Made by a program: the position numbers and the translations under genes. DNA of 64,000 bases from Maricaulaceae bacterium (GTDB lineage: Bacteria; Pseudomonadota; Alphaproteobacteria; Caulobacterales; Maricaulaceae), in NCBI GenBank assembly GCA_026126205.1, contig JAHCJP010000001.1, forward strand, positions 310,001 to 374,000, read 5' to 3'. Below, piece by piece: positions 38,599-48,869 of the stretch (its first letter is position 1; each line of letters opens with the position of its first letter). A model generated the notes under the pieces. The model was given only the letters and a program-made list of their open reading frames with translations, was not told the origin of the DNA and ran no database searches.

Positions 38599-39972
38599 AT
38601 GAAAGCGATTATCTGCGGGGCGGGCAGGGTAGGCTACGGCATCGCCCGGGCGCTCGCGCAGGAAGGCAACGCGGTCACGGTCGTCGACTGGTCGGCAGAT
38701 CTGGTGAACCGCATCGCCTCCGAACTGGAAGTCACGGCAATCGTCGGTCATGGCGCTCATCCGGACGTGCTGGAGCGCGCTGGCGCGGCGGAGGCCGATC
38801 TGATCGTCGCCGTCACCCATTCCGACGAAGTCAACATGATCGCATGCCAGGTATCGCATTCGCTGTTCGGCACGCCGATGCGCATTGCGCGCGTGCGCGC
38901 ACAGAATTATCTGCGGCCTGCCTGGCGCGACCTGTTCACCACCGGGAACCTGCCGATCGACGTCGTGATCTCGCCAGAGCTGGAGGTGGGGCGGGCGATT
39001 CTGCAGCGGCTGGAGACGCCGGGCGCGCTACATACGGCGCTGTTTTCCGGCGGACGCATTCAAATCCTGTCCCTGCTTGTGGAAGAGGGTGCGCCGATCG
39101 CGGATTCATCGTCCGACCATATCCGCGAATTGTTCCCCGACCTGCGCCTCACTGTTGTTGGCGTGGTCCGCGACCGCAAGCTGTTCATCCCCGAATCGAC
39201 AGACCCGATGCTGGCCGGCGACGAAGTGTTTGTGGTCATCGAGCCCAGCAACGTCGAGCGCGTGCTGACCCTGTTCGGGCGCAGCGCCCAGAAAGTGCGC
39301 CGGGTGCTGATCGTCGGCGCCGGCAATATCGGGGTCTATGTCGCCGAGGCGCTGGAGCGGCTGGGCGGGATGAAAGTCCGGCTGGTCGAGGCCGACAAGA
39401 CCAAGGCGGAAAACGCCGCCGACCGTCTGAAACGCACCGTCGTTCTGCATGGGGACGGCCTTGCCCCCGGCCTGCTGCGCGAGGCCGGCGCGGAGGAGGC
39501 TGAACTGGCGGTCTGCGTCACCAATGACGACAAGGTCAATTTGCTGTCCGCCGTGATGGCGAAACGTGAAGGGGCGGGGCGGGCGATCTGCCTGGTCAAC
39601 GAGCGAGCGTTCGAAAACCTGCGTGAACCGCTGGAGATCGACGCTTTCATCGACCCCCGCGCCACCACTGTCTCCACCATCCTTCAACATATCCGGCGCG
39701 GTCGGATCACCGGCCTGCAGACCATGGCTGGCGGACAGGCCGAGGCGCTGGAGGGCGTAGCGCTGTCGACCTCGCCGTTAATCGGCCGCCCGCTGGACGA
39801 GCTGGAGCTGCCGGACGGCGTCGCCCTCGGCGCTGTGGTGCGCGGCGACCAGGTTCTGATGCCGGGCGACGACGACCGCATCCGTCAGAATGACCGCGTG
39901 CTGTTCTTCGCCGAGGCCGCGCAGGTGGGCAGGGTGGAGCAGTTGTTCCGCGTCAGCCTCGAGTATTTCTAG
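38599..39972 (+). CDS. trkA: Trk potassium uptake regulatory protein TrkA
   Basis: Cytosolic gating subunit of Trk potassium uptake, 457 aa. Two RCK units are visible, each with a Rossmann NAD-binding N-domain (CGAGRVGYGIARAL at residue 6; VGAGNIGVYVAEAL at about 238) followed by an RCK C-domain. Location after ntrYX and before dat-hfq is conserved in alphaproteobacteria. The membrane subunit trkH is not in the window. Confidence 0.95.
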   Translation: MKAIICGAGRVGYGIARALAQEGNAVTVVDWSADLVNRIASELEVTAIVGHGAHPDVLERAGAAEADLIVAVTHSDEVNMIACQVSHSLFGTPMRIARVRAQNYLRPAWRDLFTTGNLPIDVVISPELEVGRAILQRLETPGALHTALFSGGRIQILSLLVEEGAPIADSSSDHIRELFPDLRLTVVGVVRDRKLFIPESTDPMLAGDEVFVVIEPSNVERVLTLFGRSAQKVRRVLIVGAGNIGVYVAEALERLGGMKVRLVEADKTKAENAADRLKRTVVLHGDGLAPGLLREAGAEEAELAVCVTNDDKVNLLSAVMAKREGAGRAICLVNERAFENLREPLEIDAFIDPRATTVSTILQHIRRGRITGLQTMAGGQAEALEGVALSTSPLIGRPLDELELPDGVALGAVVRGDQVLMPGDDDRIRQNDRVLFFAEAAQVGRVEQLFRVSLEYF

Positions 39973-39997
39973 GGTTTGCAGGGAGCCAGAAAGCCCG

Positions 39998-40921
39998 ATG
40001 TCGCGGATCGCCTATGTCGACGGCGCCTATGTCGCCCACGCCGCCGCCGCCGTGCATATCGAGGACCGGGGTAACCAGTTCGCCGACGCGGTCTACGAGG
40101 TCTGGAGCGTCAAGGACGGCGCCCTGATGGACAGCGACGGGCATTTCACGCGCCTGTCGCGGTCCCTGCGCGAGTTGCGAATCCGCGAACCCATGGACCG
40201 CAGGGTGCTGGCGTGCGTGCTGTTTGAAATGGTGCGCCGTAACCGGCTGCGCGACGGACTGATTTATCTGCAGATCTCGCGCGGGCGGGCGCGGCGCGAC
40301 CACGCCTTCCCTTCGCCGGAGGTGAAACCCACCGTCATCGTCACCGCCAAACGCGGCGATCCCGCAGCGGCCGAGGCGAAGGCGCAGGCGGGGATCAGGG
40401 TGATCACCCTGCCGGACCTCCGCTGGGCGCGGCGCGACATCAAGACCGTCTCGCTGCTGCCGAATGCGCTGGCCAAGCAGGCTGCGAAGGAGGCGGGGGC
40501 GCAGGAGGCTTGGCTGGTCGGCGCGGACGGCTTCATCACCGAGGGCACTGCCTCCAACGCCTGGATTCTCACCGCGGACGGCGCGCTGGTCACCCGCATG
40601 GCCAGCGAGGCGATCCTGAACGGCGTCACGCGCCTGGCGCTGCTACAGGTGGCGCGGGAGGAGGGGCTGCGCATCGAGGAGCGCCCGTTCACCGTCGCCG
40701 AGGCGATGGCGGCCAGCGAGGCTTTCGTCACCTCGGCCTCAAGCGCCTTGACGGCCGTGGTGAGCATTGATGGACAAAAAATTGGCGCCGGCGCGCCCGG
40801 CCCCTTGGCGAAACGCTTGCGGCACGCTTATCTTGCAGGCGCAGCATCAAATGTTGCGGCGCAAAAACCGCGTCCGTCCGCGCCGCTGGTTGCTAGGCGG
40901 GCGCGGGCGCGTATAGGGTGA
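39998..40921 (+). CDS. dat: D-amino acid aminotransferase (PLP fold type IV)
   Basis: Enzyme of 307 aa in the D-alanine aminotransferase/BCAT family. PLP lysine is K149 in [14 protein letters not shown]; other motifs are [16 protein letters not shown] and [11 protein letters not shown]. The gene name follows its conserved place between trkA and hfq; D-amino acid specificity is not proved by sequence. The C-terminal 20 or so residues ([14 protein letters not shown]) are basic and not part of the fold. Start ATG 39998 follows AGGGAG. Confidence 0.9.
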   Translation: MSRIAYVDGAYVAHAAAAVHIEDRGNQFADAVYEVWSVKDGALMDSDGHFTRLSRSLRELRIREPMDRRVLACVLFEMVRRNRLRDGLIYLQISRGRARRDHAFPSPEVKPTVIVTAKRGDPAAAEAKAQAGIRVITLPDLRWARRDIKTVSLLPNALAKQAAKEAGAQEAWLVGADGFITEGTASNAWILTADGALVTRMASEAILNGVTRLALLQVAREEGLRIEERPFTVAEAMAASEAFVTSASSALTAVVSIDGQKIGAGAPGPLAKRLRHAYLAGAASNVAAQKPRPSAPLVARRARARIG

Positions 40922-40958
40922 CGGCAACGCCAAGAAGCGCCAGATGGAGGCGACGCGC

Positions 40959-41240
40959 ATGTCCAGCGACAAGAAACAGAACCTGCAGGACGTTTTTCTC
41001 AACGCCGTCCGCAAGGCGAAAACGCCGCTGACGATCTTTCTGGTCAACGGCGTCAAGCTTCAGGGCAATGTCACCTGGTTTGATAATTTCTGCCTGCTGC
41101 TGCGCCGGGACGGCCAGTCGCAGCTGGTCTACAAGCACGCCATCTCCACAATCATGCCGTCGCAGCCGGTGACCCTTTTCGAAGGCGAGCGCGATGATGG
41201 ACAGAACGGCGGGGCGGGGGACAAGGACGGCGACGCTTGA
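40959..41240 (+). CDS. hfq: RNA chaperone Hfq
   Basis: Sm-like hexameric RNA chaperone, 93 aa, that pairs small RNAs with mRNAs. The core is [38 protein letters not shown] and the Sm2 [10 protein letters not shown]. The start is ATG 40959, because the upstream in-frame ATG at 40944 belongs to its own ribosome binding site (ATGGAGG). Overlap with hflX (TTGA) is the usual hfq-hflX arrangement. Confidence 0.97.
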   Translation: MSSDKKQNLQDVFLNAVRKAKTPLTIFLVNGVKLQGNVTWFDNFCLLLRRDGQSQLVYKHAISTIMPSQPVTLFEGERDDGQNGGAGDKDGDA

Positions 41241-42565
41241 TCGACACCGCCGCGCCCGCAGACCGGGCGATCGTCATCTTCCCGCACCCGCCAGGGGCGG
41301 ACGGCGTCGAGACGCGCCTCGATGAAGCCAGCGGCCTCGCCGAGGCGCTGGACTTGTCCGTCACGGATGCGTTCGCCGCGCCGCTGCGCAAGCTGGAGCC
41401 GTCACACCTGTTCGGCGCCGGCAAGGTGGACGAGATCGCCAGTCGCATCGCCAGCGCCGGCGTTACTGTCGCGGTGGTCGACGCCGCCTTGACGCCAGTG
41501 CAGCAGCGCAATCTGGAAAAGGCCTGGAACGCCAAGGTGGTGGATCGCACCGGCCTGATCCTGGAGATTTTCGGCCGCCGGGCGCGCACCCGGGAAGGGC
41601 GGCTGCAGGTGGAGCTGGCCCGTCTGGGCTATGAACGCTCGCGACTGGTGCGCACCTGGACGCACCTGGAGCGCCAGCGCGGCGGCCGCGGCTTCCTGGC
41701 CGGCCCGGGTGAAACCCAGATCGAGACCGACCGGCGGCTGATCGCCGAACGCATGGCGAAACTGCGCCGCGAACTGGAAGACGTGCGCCGCACGCGCGGC
41801 CTGCACCGCAAGCAACGGCGCGAGGTTCCGTTCCCTCTGGTGGCGCTCGTTGGATATACAAACGCTGGAAAATCCACACTTTTCAACAAGATGACCGGCG
41901 CGCGCGTGCTGGCGAAGGACATGCTGTTCGCCACGCTGGACACCACGGTGCGCGCCTTCGAGACGCCGGGCGGCATGCGGGCGCTGATGTCCGACACCGT
42001 CGGCTTCATCACCGACCTGCCGACCGAGCTGATCGCCGCCTTCCGCGCCACGCTGGAGGAGGTGAGGGAGGCAGACCTGCTGGTGCATGTGCTGGATGTG
42101 TCCGCCCCCGACCACGCCCAGCGGCGCGAGGAGGTGGAGGCGATCCTCGATTCCATCGGCGCCGGGCGCGAGCACGGCCAGCCGGTGATCGAGGCGCTGA
42201 ACAAGATCGACCTTCTCGACGATGAAGCGCAGGAGGACGCGGCCCGGCCGCCGTCGCCGCGCGCCGGTCAGGGGGCGCCCAATCTGCGCATCCCGGTATC
42301 AGCCGTAACCGGGGAAGGGATGCCGGCGCTGGTCGGCGCCATAGAGCGCGCGCTAGAGGCCGGATCGGCGCTGCTGACCGTGAAGGCCGCGCCGACGCAG
42401 GGGCGGGCGGTCGCCTGGCTTCACGAGCATGGGGCGGTGCTGAGCGAGAAAACCGACCGCCGCAGCGGTAAGGTGACGGTCAGGGCGCGGCTGCGCGCCG
42501 AGGACGCCGGCCGGTTCGCCGCCGCCTTCCCGGATGTGGAGACGCTTCAGGCCCCGCAGGGCTGA
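41237..42565 (+). CDS. hflX: Ribosome-associated GTPase HflX
   Basis: GTPase that splits stalled or stressed 70S ribosomes, 442 aa. The N-terminal glycine-rich HflX domain ([33 protein letters not shown] in two blocks, [19 protein letters not shown]) is followed by the G domain with [22 protein letters not shown] and NKIDLL. The start is TTG 41237 overlapping hfq. It ends 5 bp from the convergent mazG. Confidence 0.96.
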   Translation: MIDTAAPADRAIVIFPHPPGADGVETRLDEASGLAEALDLSVTDAFAAPLRKLEPSHLFGAGKVDEIASRIASAGVTVAVVDAALTPVQQRNLEKAWNAKVVDRTGLILEIFGRRARTREGRLQVELARLGYERSRLVRTWTHLERQRGGRGFLAGPGETQIETDRRLIAERMAKLRRELEDVRRTRGLHRKQRREVPFPLVALVGYTNAGKSTLFNKMTGARVLAKDMLFATLDTTVRAFETPGGMRALMSDTVGFITDLPTELIAAFRATLEEVREADLLVHVLDVSAPDHAQRREEVEAILDSIGAGREHGQPVIEALNKIDLLDDEAQEDAARPPSPRAGQGAPNLRIPVSAVTGEGMPALVGAIERALEAGSALLTVKAAPTQGRAVAWLHEHGAVLSEKTDRRSGKVTVRARLRAEDAGRFAAAFPDVETLQAPQG

Positions 42566-42570
42566 GCGGG

Positions 42571-43383
42571 CTATTTCGCCGCCTTGTCGGCCTGTTTCGC
42601 CTCGTCCCACAGCGCCTCCATCTCGTCCAGAGACGCCGAAGCGGCATGACGGCCCTGGCCGGCGAGGCGGGTTTCGATATGCCGGAAGCGCCGCTCGAAC
42701 TTGGCGTTGGCGTCACGCAGAGCCACCTCTGAATCGACGCTAAGTTTTCGCGCCAAATTCACACATACAAACAATAAATCCCCGATTTCCTCCTGAACGC
42801 CCGCAGGGTCTTCATCGCTGATGGCGGCGTCCAGCTCCGCGGTTTCTTCTTTCACCTTGTCCATCACCCGCGCCGCGTCCGGCCAGTCGAAACCGACGCG
42901 CGCGGCGCGCTTTTGCAGCTTCTGGGCGCGCATCAGGGCGGGCAGGGCGAGGGGAACGTCGTCCAGCAGCCCGGCGGCCGCGCCGTTCTTTCCAGCGCGC
43001 TCGGCGGCCTTCATGTCCTCCCACGCTGCGGTCTGGGCCTCGGCGGATTCGACTTTCTGGTCTGCGAAGACGTGCGGATGGCGGCGGATCATCTTGTCAT
43101 TGATGGCGCGTACGACGTCGTCAAACGCGAACAGGCCGGCTTCCTCGGCCATGCGGGCGTGAAAAACCACTTGCAGCAGCAGGTCGCCCAGTTCGTCCTT
43201 CAATTCGCCCATGGCGCCGCGACGGATGGCGTCGGCGACTTCATAGGCTTCCTCGATCGTGTAGGGGGCGATGGTTTCGAATGTCTGCTCGACATCCCAC
43301 GGACAGCCCCCGTCAGGGGCGCGCAGCCGCGCCATGATCGCGAGCAGGCGGCGCAGGGGATCGCCGTCCTCGGTCCCGCTCAT
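42571..43383 (-). CDS. mazG: Nucleoside triphosphate pyrophosphohydrolase MazG
   Basis: House-cleaning NTP pyrophosphatase, 270 aa with two MazG repeats. The N-terminal repeat has CPWDVEQTFETIAPYTIEEA and GELKDELGDLLLQVVFHA; the C-terminal repeat has KVKEETAELDAAI and EEIGDLLFVCVNLAR. Both metal-binding EExxE/ExxD sets are present. The gene heads the minus-strand block, or is transcribed alone from the AT-rich spacer at 43384-43420. Confidence 0.95.
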   Translation of the reverse strand: MSGTEDGDPLRRLLAIMARLRAPDGGCPWDVEQTFETIAPYTIEEAYEVADAIRRGAMGELKDELGDLLLQVVFHARMAEEAGLFAFDDVVRAINDKMIRRHPHVFADQKVESAEAQTAAWEDMKAAERAGKNGAAAGLLDDVPLALPALMRAQKLQKRAARVGFDWPDAARVMDKVKEETAELDAAISDEDPAGVQEEIGDLLFVCVNLARKLSVDSEVALRDANAKFERRFRHIETRLAGQGRHAASASLDEMEALWDEAKQADKAAK

Positions 43384-43420
43384 GCGTCACCATTTGGCGC
43401 ATAATAAATATTATGAGACA

Positions 43421-44296
43421 TCAATGCCGTCCATAGCCGGGATTGGGGTCAAGGGACACGGTTTCGCCCTTCACCACAAGGCGCAGGCCGTCATGCGCAG
43501 CGGTCACCCCTTGCGGCAGCCGCGCGTTCAACACCGCGTAATCCAGGTCCACATGCAAATTGGTGAGAACGCCCAGCGGCGTCCCCGCCTGTTTCAGCCA
43601 GTCCAGCGCGTCAGCCACGGTCGCGTGCGTCGGATGCGGCGTGTCGCGCAAGGCGTCGACGATCCAGGCCTTTGCGCCGGAAAGCGCATTGAAGGCTTCC
43701 TCCGGCACGCCGCTGACGTCCGGCGCATACGCGATCGGCCCGAAACGGAAGCCCGACGCCGGAATCCGCCCGTGTTCCAGCCTGAACGCCGTCACAGACA
43801 ACGGTCCGCCCGGTCCAGCGATCTCCAGCGGCTGGCCGTAAGGCTCGACAGAGTGGGCCTCGAGAATCGCGGGGTATGGCGACAACTCCGGAGCCGTGAA
43901 CGCGTATCCGAAACGGCCGATAAGTTTTTCGCGTGTAAAATCATCCAGGTAAACCGGCATCCTGCGCCGCGCGCGCAACACGAAGGGCCGCAGATCATCA
44001 ATGCCGTGGGTCTGGTCGGCATGGTCGTGGGTGTAGAGCACGGCGTCGATGCGTTTCACGCCGGCGGCCAGCATCTGGGCGCGAAAGTCCGGCGATGTGT
44101 CCACTACCACCACCGTGACATTCTCGGTTCCGAAATCCGCTTCCTTTTCAGCGCGTTCGACCAGAATCGAACAGCGCATGCGGCGGTTTTTCGGGTTCGC
44201 GGGATCACAGGCGCCCCAGTCGCCATCCGGGCGCGGGACGCCGGCGGAGGAGCCGCAGCCGAGAATGGTGAGCCTGATCACGCCTGCGCCGCTCAT
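43421..44296 (-). CDS. PhnP-like metallo-beta-lactamase fold phosphodiesterase
   Basis: MBL-fold hydrolase of 291 aa. Signatures are LGCGSSAGVPRPDGDWG, MRCSILVE, DTSPDFRAQML and the metal motif THDHADQTHGIDDLR, which together match phosphoribosyl cyclic phosphodiesterase/PhnP-type proteins. Its stable place after tatD in alphaproteobacteria suggests a nucleotide or RNA housekeeping role and not phosphonate breakdown. It overlaps tatD by ATGA. Confidence 0.9.
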   Translation of the reverse strand: MSGAGVIRLTILGCGSSAGVPRPDGDWGACDPANPKNRRMRCSILVERAEKEADFGTENVTVVVVDTSPDFRAQMLAAGVKRIDAVLYTHDHADQTHGIDDLRPFVLRARRRMPVYLDDFTREKLIGRFGYAFTAPELSPYPAILEAHSVEPYGQPLEIAGPGGPLSVTAFRLEHGRIPASGFRFGPIAYAPDVSGVPEEAFNALSGAKAWIVDALRDTPHPTHATVADALDWLKQAGTPLGVLTNLHVDLDYAVLNARLPQGVTAAHDGLRLVVKGETVSLDPNPGYGRH

Positions 44297-45075
44297 GGCC
44301 GCGGCACACGATCAAACAGGCGGAAGAAGGCGTCTGTGGTGCGGGCGGCGCACTCCTCGGCCGTCCAGCCCTTCACGGCGGCCAGCCCTTCGGCCACGTG
44401 TGGCAGGAAGGCTGGTTCGTTGCGCTTGCCGCGATGCGGAACCGGGGCGAGATAGGGGCAATCGGTCTCGATAATCACCCGGTCGTCCGGAACCTGGTCG
44501 CGGAACACGGCGCGCACGTCCTCGGCCTTTTTGAAGGTCAGAATGCCGGAGGCCGAGAAATACGCCCCCAGCGCCGCGCCGCGACGCGCCAGCTCCGCCC
44601 CGCCGGTGTAGCAATGCAGCAATGGGCGGAACGCCCCCTTCCCCATTTCGTCCTCTAGCACATCGGCCATTTCCGCGTCCGCCTCTCGCGTGTGCAGGAT
44701 CAGCGGCAGGTCAGCACGCCGCGCCGCCTCGACATGCGCGCGCAGGCTGGCGAACTGGTCTTCGCGCGGGCTGTAGCCGTAGTGAAAGTCCAGTCCCGTC
44801 TCACCGATAGCCGCGACCTTCGGGTGCTTCGCCATCTCCAGCAGCTCGTCCGCCGTGATGTCCGGCCGGTCCTTGGCGTGGTGCGGGTGTGCGCCCACCG
44901 TGCACCAGATGTCGTCATGCTTCTCGGCGATAGCCGCCACCTGTTCGAACTCGCCAAGGCGGCAGCAGATGGCCAGCATGCGCACCACGCCGACGGCGCG
45001 CGCGCGGTCGATCACCGCGTCGAGGTCTTCGGCGAAGGCCTCGCCGTGCAGATTGACATGGCTGTCGACAAGCAT
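44293..45075 (-). CDS. tatD: TatD family metal-dependent deoxyribonuclease
   Basis: TIM-barrel metal hydrolase, 260 aa. Family motifs are TVGAHPHHAKD, AIGETGLDFHYGYSPREDQ, LPLILHTREAD, LLHCYTGGAEL, and ETDCPYLAPVPHRGKRNEP. The first motif reads DSHVNLH, with Asn in place of the second metal-binding His of DSHCHL; this variation is seen in alphaproteobacterial TatD as I recall it. metG, which often lies between holB and tatD, is not here. Confidence 0.94.
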   Translation of the reverse strand: MLVDSHVNLHGEAFAEDLDAVIDRARAVGVVRMLAICCRLGEFEQVAAIAEKHDDIWCTVGAHPHHAKDRPDITADELLEMAKHPKVAAIGETGLDFHYGYSPREDQFASLRAHVEAARRADLPLILHTREADAEMADVLEDEMGKGAFRPLLHCYTGGAELARRGAALGAYFSASGILTFKKAEDVRAVFRDQVPDDRVIIETDCPYLAPVPHRGKRNEPAFLPHVAEGLAAVKGWTAEECAARTTDAFFRLFDRVPRP

Positions 45076-45083
45076 CGGGAAAA

Positions 45084-46127
45084 TCAGGCGTCCTCGGCGG
45101 CGCGGGCGGCGGTGCGGATCAGGGAAAGCGCGCTCAGCGCGGTCTGTTTGGGGTCGAGATACAGGTCCTCCGCCTCGCGGACAAGCGCGTGCAGGTCGCG
45201 CCAGGCCTGCGCCCAGCCGCCACCATCCGCGTCTTGCCCGGCCGCCTGCTTGCCGGCCTCGGCCATGCGCGCGGCCAGCAGTTCATAGAACGGGCCGCGC
45301 AGGCTTTCCCCGTCACGGCCGCCAACACGCGCCGCCAGCCGCCGCGCCGCCGTCTCGTCAAAGCGTGGCAGGTCTGCGAACAGCGCGTCGATGGCGGACG
45401 CCAGCTCGGCAACCCCGGCCCGGGCCAGCGCCAGCGCCCTGCCCGGCGCGCCCTGGGCCAGCCGCGCGGCCGCGCCGGCCTCTGACGGCGTGATATCGGC
45501 CGCGTCTGACAGCCAGGCTGCCGTGCGCTCCACTTCCGGTGCGCGCAGGCTCAGCACCCGGCACCGCGAGCGGATCGTGGCCGGAAGCCGCCCCGGCGCA
45601 TGGGCGACCAGGAACAGCATTCCTTTATGCGGCGGCTCTTCAAGAGTTTTCAGCAAAGCATTGACTGCATTGCGATTCATGTCATCGATCGCATCGACAA
45701 TGCACACGCGCCAACCGCCCTCGCCCGCGCTCATGGCGAAGAATTCCGGCGCGCGCCGCGCCTCCTCCACCGTGATCTCCGCCCGCCAGCGGCCGCGTTT
45801 GTCATCCCATGGACGGCGCAGCACCAGCAGGCCGGAGTGCGCCTGCGCGGCGATGCGGCGGCAAACGGGATCGTCCGGCAGCGCGCCCAGAGGGCCGTGC
45901 GCCGGGTCCGCCGCCGCGCCGAGCAGCCGCCGCGCGGCGCGATAGGCGAAACTGGCCTTGCCGACGCCCCGCGGTCCGGTCAGCAGCCAGGCGTGGTGAA
46001 GTTTTCCGGCTTCAAGCGCGCTCAGAAAGGCGGTCTCGGCGGCCTCGTGCCCGAACAGGGCGTAGCTGTCGCGCGGGTGCGGACAGCCCGGCTGGGCGTC
46101 CGGCTCGCGCTCGATATCGCCGCTCAT
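45084..46127 (-). CDS. holB: DNA polymerase III subunit delta-prime
   Basis: Clamp-loader subunit, 347 aa. An AAA+ domain begins at FGHEAAETAFLSALEAGKLHH and has a P-loop GPRGVGKASF, the segment VDAIDDMNRNAVNALLKTLEEP and sensor 1 region ATIRSRCRVLSL. The C-terminal collar domain is helical. Start ATG 46127 overlaps the tmk stop. The longer open frame upstream of it runs through tmk and is not coding. Confidence 0.94.
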   Translation of the reverse strand: MSGDIEREPDAQPGCPHPRDSYALFGHEAAETAFLSALEAGKLHHAWLLTGPRGVGKASFAYRAARRLLGAAADPAHGPLGALPDDPVCRRIAAQAHSGLLVLRRPWDDKRGRWRAEITVEEARRAPEFFAMSAGEGGWRVCIVDAIDDMNRNAVNALLKTLEEPPHKGMLFLVAHAPGRLPATIRSRCRVLSLRAPEVERTAAWLSDAADITPSEAGAAARLAQGAPGRALALARAGVAELASAIDALFADLPRFDETAARRLAARVGGRDGESLRGPFYELLAARMAEAGKQAAGQDADGGGWAQAWRDLHALVREAEDLYLDPKQTALSALSLIRTAARAAEDA

Positions 46128-46759
46128 GCCGCCGCCAGCAGGCGGCGGTCGATTTCGGCCAGCGCCGCCTGCGCCAGTTGCTCCGGCGCCAGCGCGCCGT
46201 CCAGCACCGCGCAGCGGTCCGGTTCTCGCGCCGCGATGCCCAGAAACGCCTGGCGCAGCCGGTCGTGAAAGCCGCCGCCATTGCGTTCGAACCGGGTCGC
46301 CGCCTCGCCGCGCTGGACGGTGCGCGACAGGCCCGCCGCCGGGTCGAGATCGATGATCAGGGTCAGGTCGGGGCCGAAATCGCCCAGCGCCGCCTTGTGG
46401 ATGGCGGCGATGCGCGCGGCGTCGACGCCGCCGGCCGCGCCCTGGTAGGCGGCGGTGGAATCCGCAAAGCGGTCGCACAGCACCCAGGCGCCGCGGGCCA
46501 GCGCCGGCTCGATCACCCTTTGCACATGATCGGCGCGCGCGGCGTAGAACAATAGCGTCTCCGACACCGGCGACCAGCGGTCGACCGGGCCGTGCAGCAG
46601 CAATTCCCGGATCGCCTCCGCCCCTGGCGTGCCACCGGGTTCGCGTGTGGCCGTCACCTGCAGCCCGCGGGCGGTCAGGGCGCCGGCCAGCGCCGCGAGA
46701 AGGGTGGACTTGCCTGCCCCCTCCCCGCCTTCCAGCGTTATGAAACGGCCGCGCGCCAT
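46124..46759 (-). CDS. tmk: Thymidylate kinase
   Basis: Phosphorylates dTMP to dTDP, 211 aa. P-loop GGEGAGKST (11-19), the DR(Y/F) motif CDRFADSTAAYQG and the TREPGGTPGAEAIR substrate loop are present. It lies 8 bp downstream of dacA and overlaps holB, forming the dacA-tmk-holB operon. Confidence 0.97.
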   Translation of the reverse strand: MARGRFITLEGGEGAGKSTLLAALAGALTARGLQVTATREPGGTPGAEAIRELLLHGPVDRWSPVSETLLFYAARADHVQRVIEPALARGAWVLCDRFADSTAAYQGAAGGVDAARIAAIHKAALGDFGPDLTLIIDLDPAAGLSRTVQRGEAATRFERNGGGFHDRLRQAFLGIAAREPDRCAVLDGALAPEQLAQAALAEIDRRLLAAA

Positions 46760-46767
46760 GCCAGTCC

Positions 46768-47901
46768 CTAGTTACGGATCATGTGGACGACCGCCGCCCA
46801 GGCCCGCCCGAACAGGCCCTGGCGCGAGACGGTTTCGCCAGCGGCCAGCGGGTATTCGCGCGGTTCATACCCCGGCGCCTCCACCACCAGCCGGGCCACC
46901 ACGTCGCCCGCGGCGATGGGCGCGGTCAGCGGGCCGTCATAGACCACCGATACCCGCATGTCGTGGCGGGCGCGGCGGTTCAACCCCACCTGCACCGCCT
47001 CCGGCGCGACCAGCCGCACGGCCGGGGCGGCGCCCATGAACACCTCGGCATGGCCAACCTCGTCGCCGGCGCCGAACAGGCGGTAGACGGAGAAATCGCT
47101 CATCGCCGCGCGCATCAGGCGCTCGGCCTCCAGCGCGCGGGCGCGTTCGCTCTCCATGCCGCTGAACACCACGATGCGGCGCACGCCGTCGCGCTCTGCC
47201 GAGGCGACGAGGCCATAGCCCGCCTCGCTGGTGTGGCCGGTCTTCAGCCCGTCGGCGCCCGGGAACACGCCCAGCAGCGGATTGCGGTTGAACTGGCGGA
47301 TGCCGTTATAGGTGAATTCGCGCTCGGCATAGAGGCGGTAAAGCTCCGGATGTTCGCGGATGATGTGGGCGGCGAGGCGCGCCAGGTCGGCGGCGCTGAT
47401 CCGGTGCTCCGGGTGCGGCCAGCCGGTGGAATTGGCGAAACTGGCCGTTTCCAGCCCGAGTTCGCGCGCCCGCGCCGTCATCTCCAGCGAGAACGCCTCC
47501 TCGCTGCCGGACAGCGCCTCGGCCAGCACGATGCAGGCGTCATTGCCGGACTGCACGATCACCCCGCGCAGCAGGTCCTCCACCCGGGCGCGGGAGTTCA
47601 GCGGCAGGAACATGGTCGATGAGCCGGACGCCGCGCCGCCCAGCCGCCAGGCGTTTTCGCTGACCGGCAGTTCGTCGTCGAGGCGCAGCGCGCCGCGGTC
47701 CAGCGCCTCGAACGCCATCAGCGCCGTCATCAGCTTGCTCATCGACGCCGGCGGCATCGGCGTATCGCCGTTCTTGGAATAGAGAATCTCGCCGGTCTCG
47801 AAATCCAGGATCACCGCGAAGGTGGCGGGGGTCTCGAATTCCTGCGCGGCGGCGGGCGCGGCGGCGAGAACGAAGGCGAGAAGGGCTGCGAACAGGCGCA
47901 C
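46768..47901 (-). CDS. dacA: D-alanyl-D-alanine carboxypeptidase (PBP5/6 type)
   Basis: Penicillin-binding protein that trims pentapeptide side chains, 377 aa from GTG 47901, which has GGAG 7 bp ahead and gives a clean signal peptide (RLFAALLAFVLAAAPAAAQ). An ATG at 47955 in frame is a less likely start. Catalytic motifs are S53-M-S-K56, SGN (119-121) and KTG (221-223). The C-terminal PBP5 beta domain is followed by an amphipathic end (GRAWAAVVHMIRN) that anchors to the membrane. Confidence 0.94.
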   Translation of the reverse strand: MRLFAALLAFVLAAAPAAAQEFETPATFAVILDFETGEILYSKNGDTPMPPASMSKLMTALMAFEALDRGALRLDDELPVSENAWRLGGAASGSSTMFLPLNSRARVEDLLRGVIVQSGNDACIVLAEALSGSEEAFSLEMTARARELGLETASFANSTGWPHPEHRISAADLARLAAHIIREHPELYRLYAEREFTYNGIRQFNRNPLLGVFPGADGLKTGHTSEAGYGLVASAERDGVRRIVVFSGMESERARALEAERLMRAAMSDFSVYRLFGAGDEVGHAEVFMGAAPAVRLVAPEAVQVGLNRRARHDMRVSVVYDGPLTAPIAAGDVVARLVVEAPGYEPREYPLAAGETVSRQGLFGRAWAAVVHMIRN

Positions 47902-47996
47902 GGGCGGGCTCCATGGGCTGCGGCGCGGACGAGTCAGGGTGCGTCCGCCAGCCATTGAAGCCCGGCCCGCCGATGGCGTCCAGAGCGCGTGCAGGC

Positions 47997-48869
47997 TTAT
48001 TGCAGGGCGACGATCAGGCTGTCATAGACACCGGCGCCGCGCAGGCGGGCCTGGGCGCTGACCGCGGACCCGTGATCGCTCCACGGCCCGACCATGACCC
48101 GGAACACCGGGCGGCCGTTCACCCGCGCCTCCTGCACCCACACGCTCCCCGCGCCGGAGAGACGGCGGACCATCGCCTCGGCGTTGGCGCGCTCGGAGAA
48201 GGCCCCGGCCTGGATCGCCACCGGCCCGGCGGGCGGGACGGACGGCGCCGCGCCCTGCGCCACGCGCGTGCGGCCAGCCCCGGAAACGCCGTCGCCGGCA
48301 TAGCCGCCCATGTAGGAGGCGGGGCCGACATAGCGCACGCGCACCCGCGCCGTGCCGGCGCCGATGAAGCCCAGCTCGCGCGCGCCGGCGTGGCTCATGT
48401 CGATGATGCGGCCGCGGGCGAAGGGGCCGCGGTCGTTGACGCGCACGCGCACCGTGCGGCCGTTCTCGAGATTGGTGACCTCGACGATGCTGGGCAGCGG
48501 CAGTGTGGGATGCGCGGCGGTGAGCGCGTCCTGGTCATAGGTCTCGCCATTGGCGGTCAGCCGGCCGTGGAAACCGGGCCCGTACCAGGAGGCGATTCCG
48601 GTCTGGTCATAGCTGTCGTCGCGCTGCGGCGTATAGCTGATTCCCGATACCTGGTAAGGGTTTCCGACCCGCTGATCCTCCGCCCGGCCCAGCGCCAGCA
48701 GTTCGCCATGGTCGCGGCGCGGCGCGGGCGCGGCGACGGCGCGAACCGCCCCGGCCCCGGCGGCGGACTGCGCGGCGCGGCGCACCTCCGGCGTGGTCGA
48801 ACAGGCCGCGGCCAGCGCCGCCAGCACGCACACGGCCAGGATCCGCGCCGCTGTTTCCTTCCCTTTCAT
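47997..48869 (-). CDS. rlpA: RlpA-type septal lytic transglycosylase lipoprotein with SPOR domain
   Basis: Protein of 290 aa. Lipobox LAALAAAC makes C23 the lipidated residue. The double-psi barrel RlpA domain covers about residues 95-185 (IASWYGPGFHGRLTANGE, VRVNDRGPFARGRIIDMS). The C-terminal SPOR domain (about 215-290; VAIQAGAFSERANAEAMV) binds denuded glycan strands at the septum. Start is ATG 48869 preceded by GGAG. Order rlpA-dacA-tmk-holB is conserved in alphaproteobacteria. Confidence 0.94.
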   Translation of the reverse strand: MKGKETAARILAVCVLAALAAACSTTPEVRRAAQSAAGAGAVRAVAAPAPRRDHGELLALGRAEDQRVGNPYQVSGISYTPQRDDSYDQTGIASWYGPGFHGRLTANGETYDQDALTAAHPTLPLPSIVEVTNLENGRTVRVRVNDRGPFARGRIIDMSHAGARELGFIGAGTARVRVRYVGPASYMGGYAGDGVSGAGRTRVAQGAAPSVPPAGPVAIQAGAFSERANAEAMVRRLSGAGSVWVQEARVNGRPVFRVMVGPWSDHGSAVSAQARLRGAGVYDSLIVALQ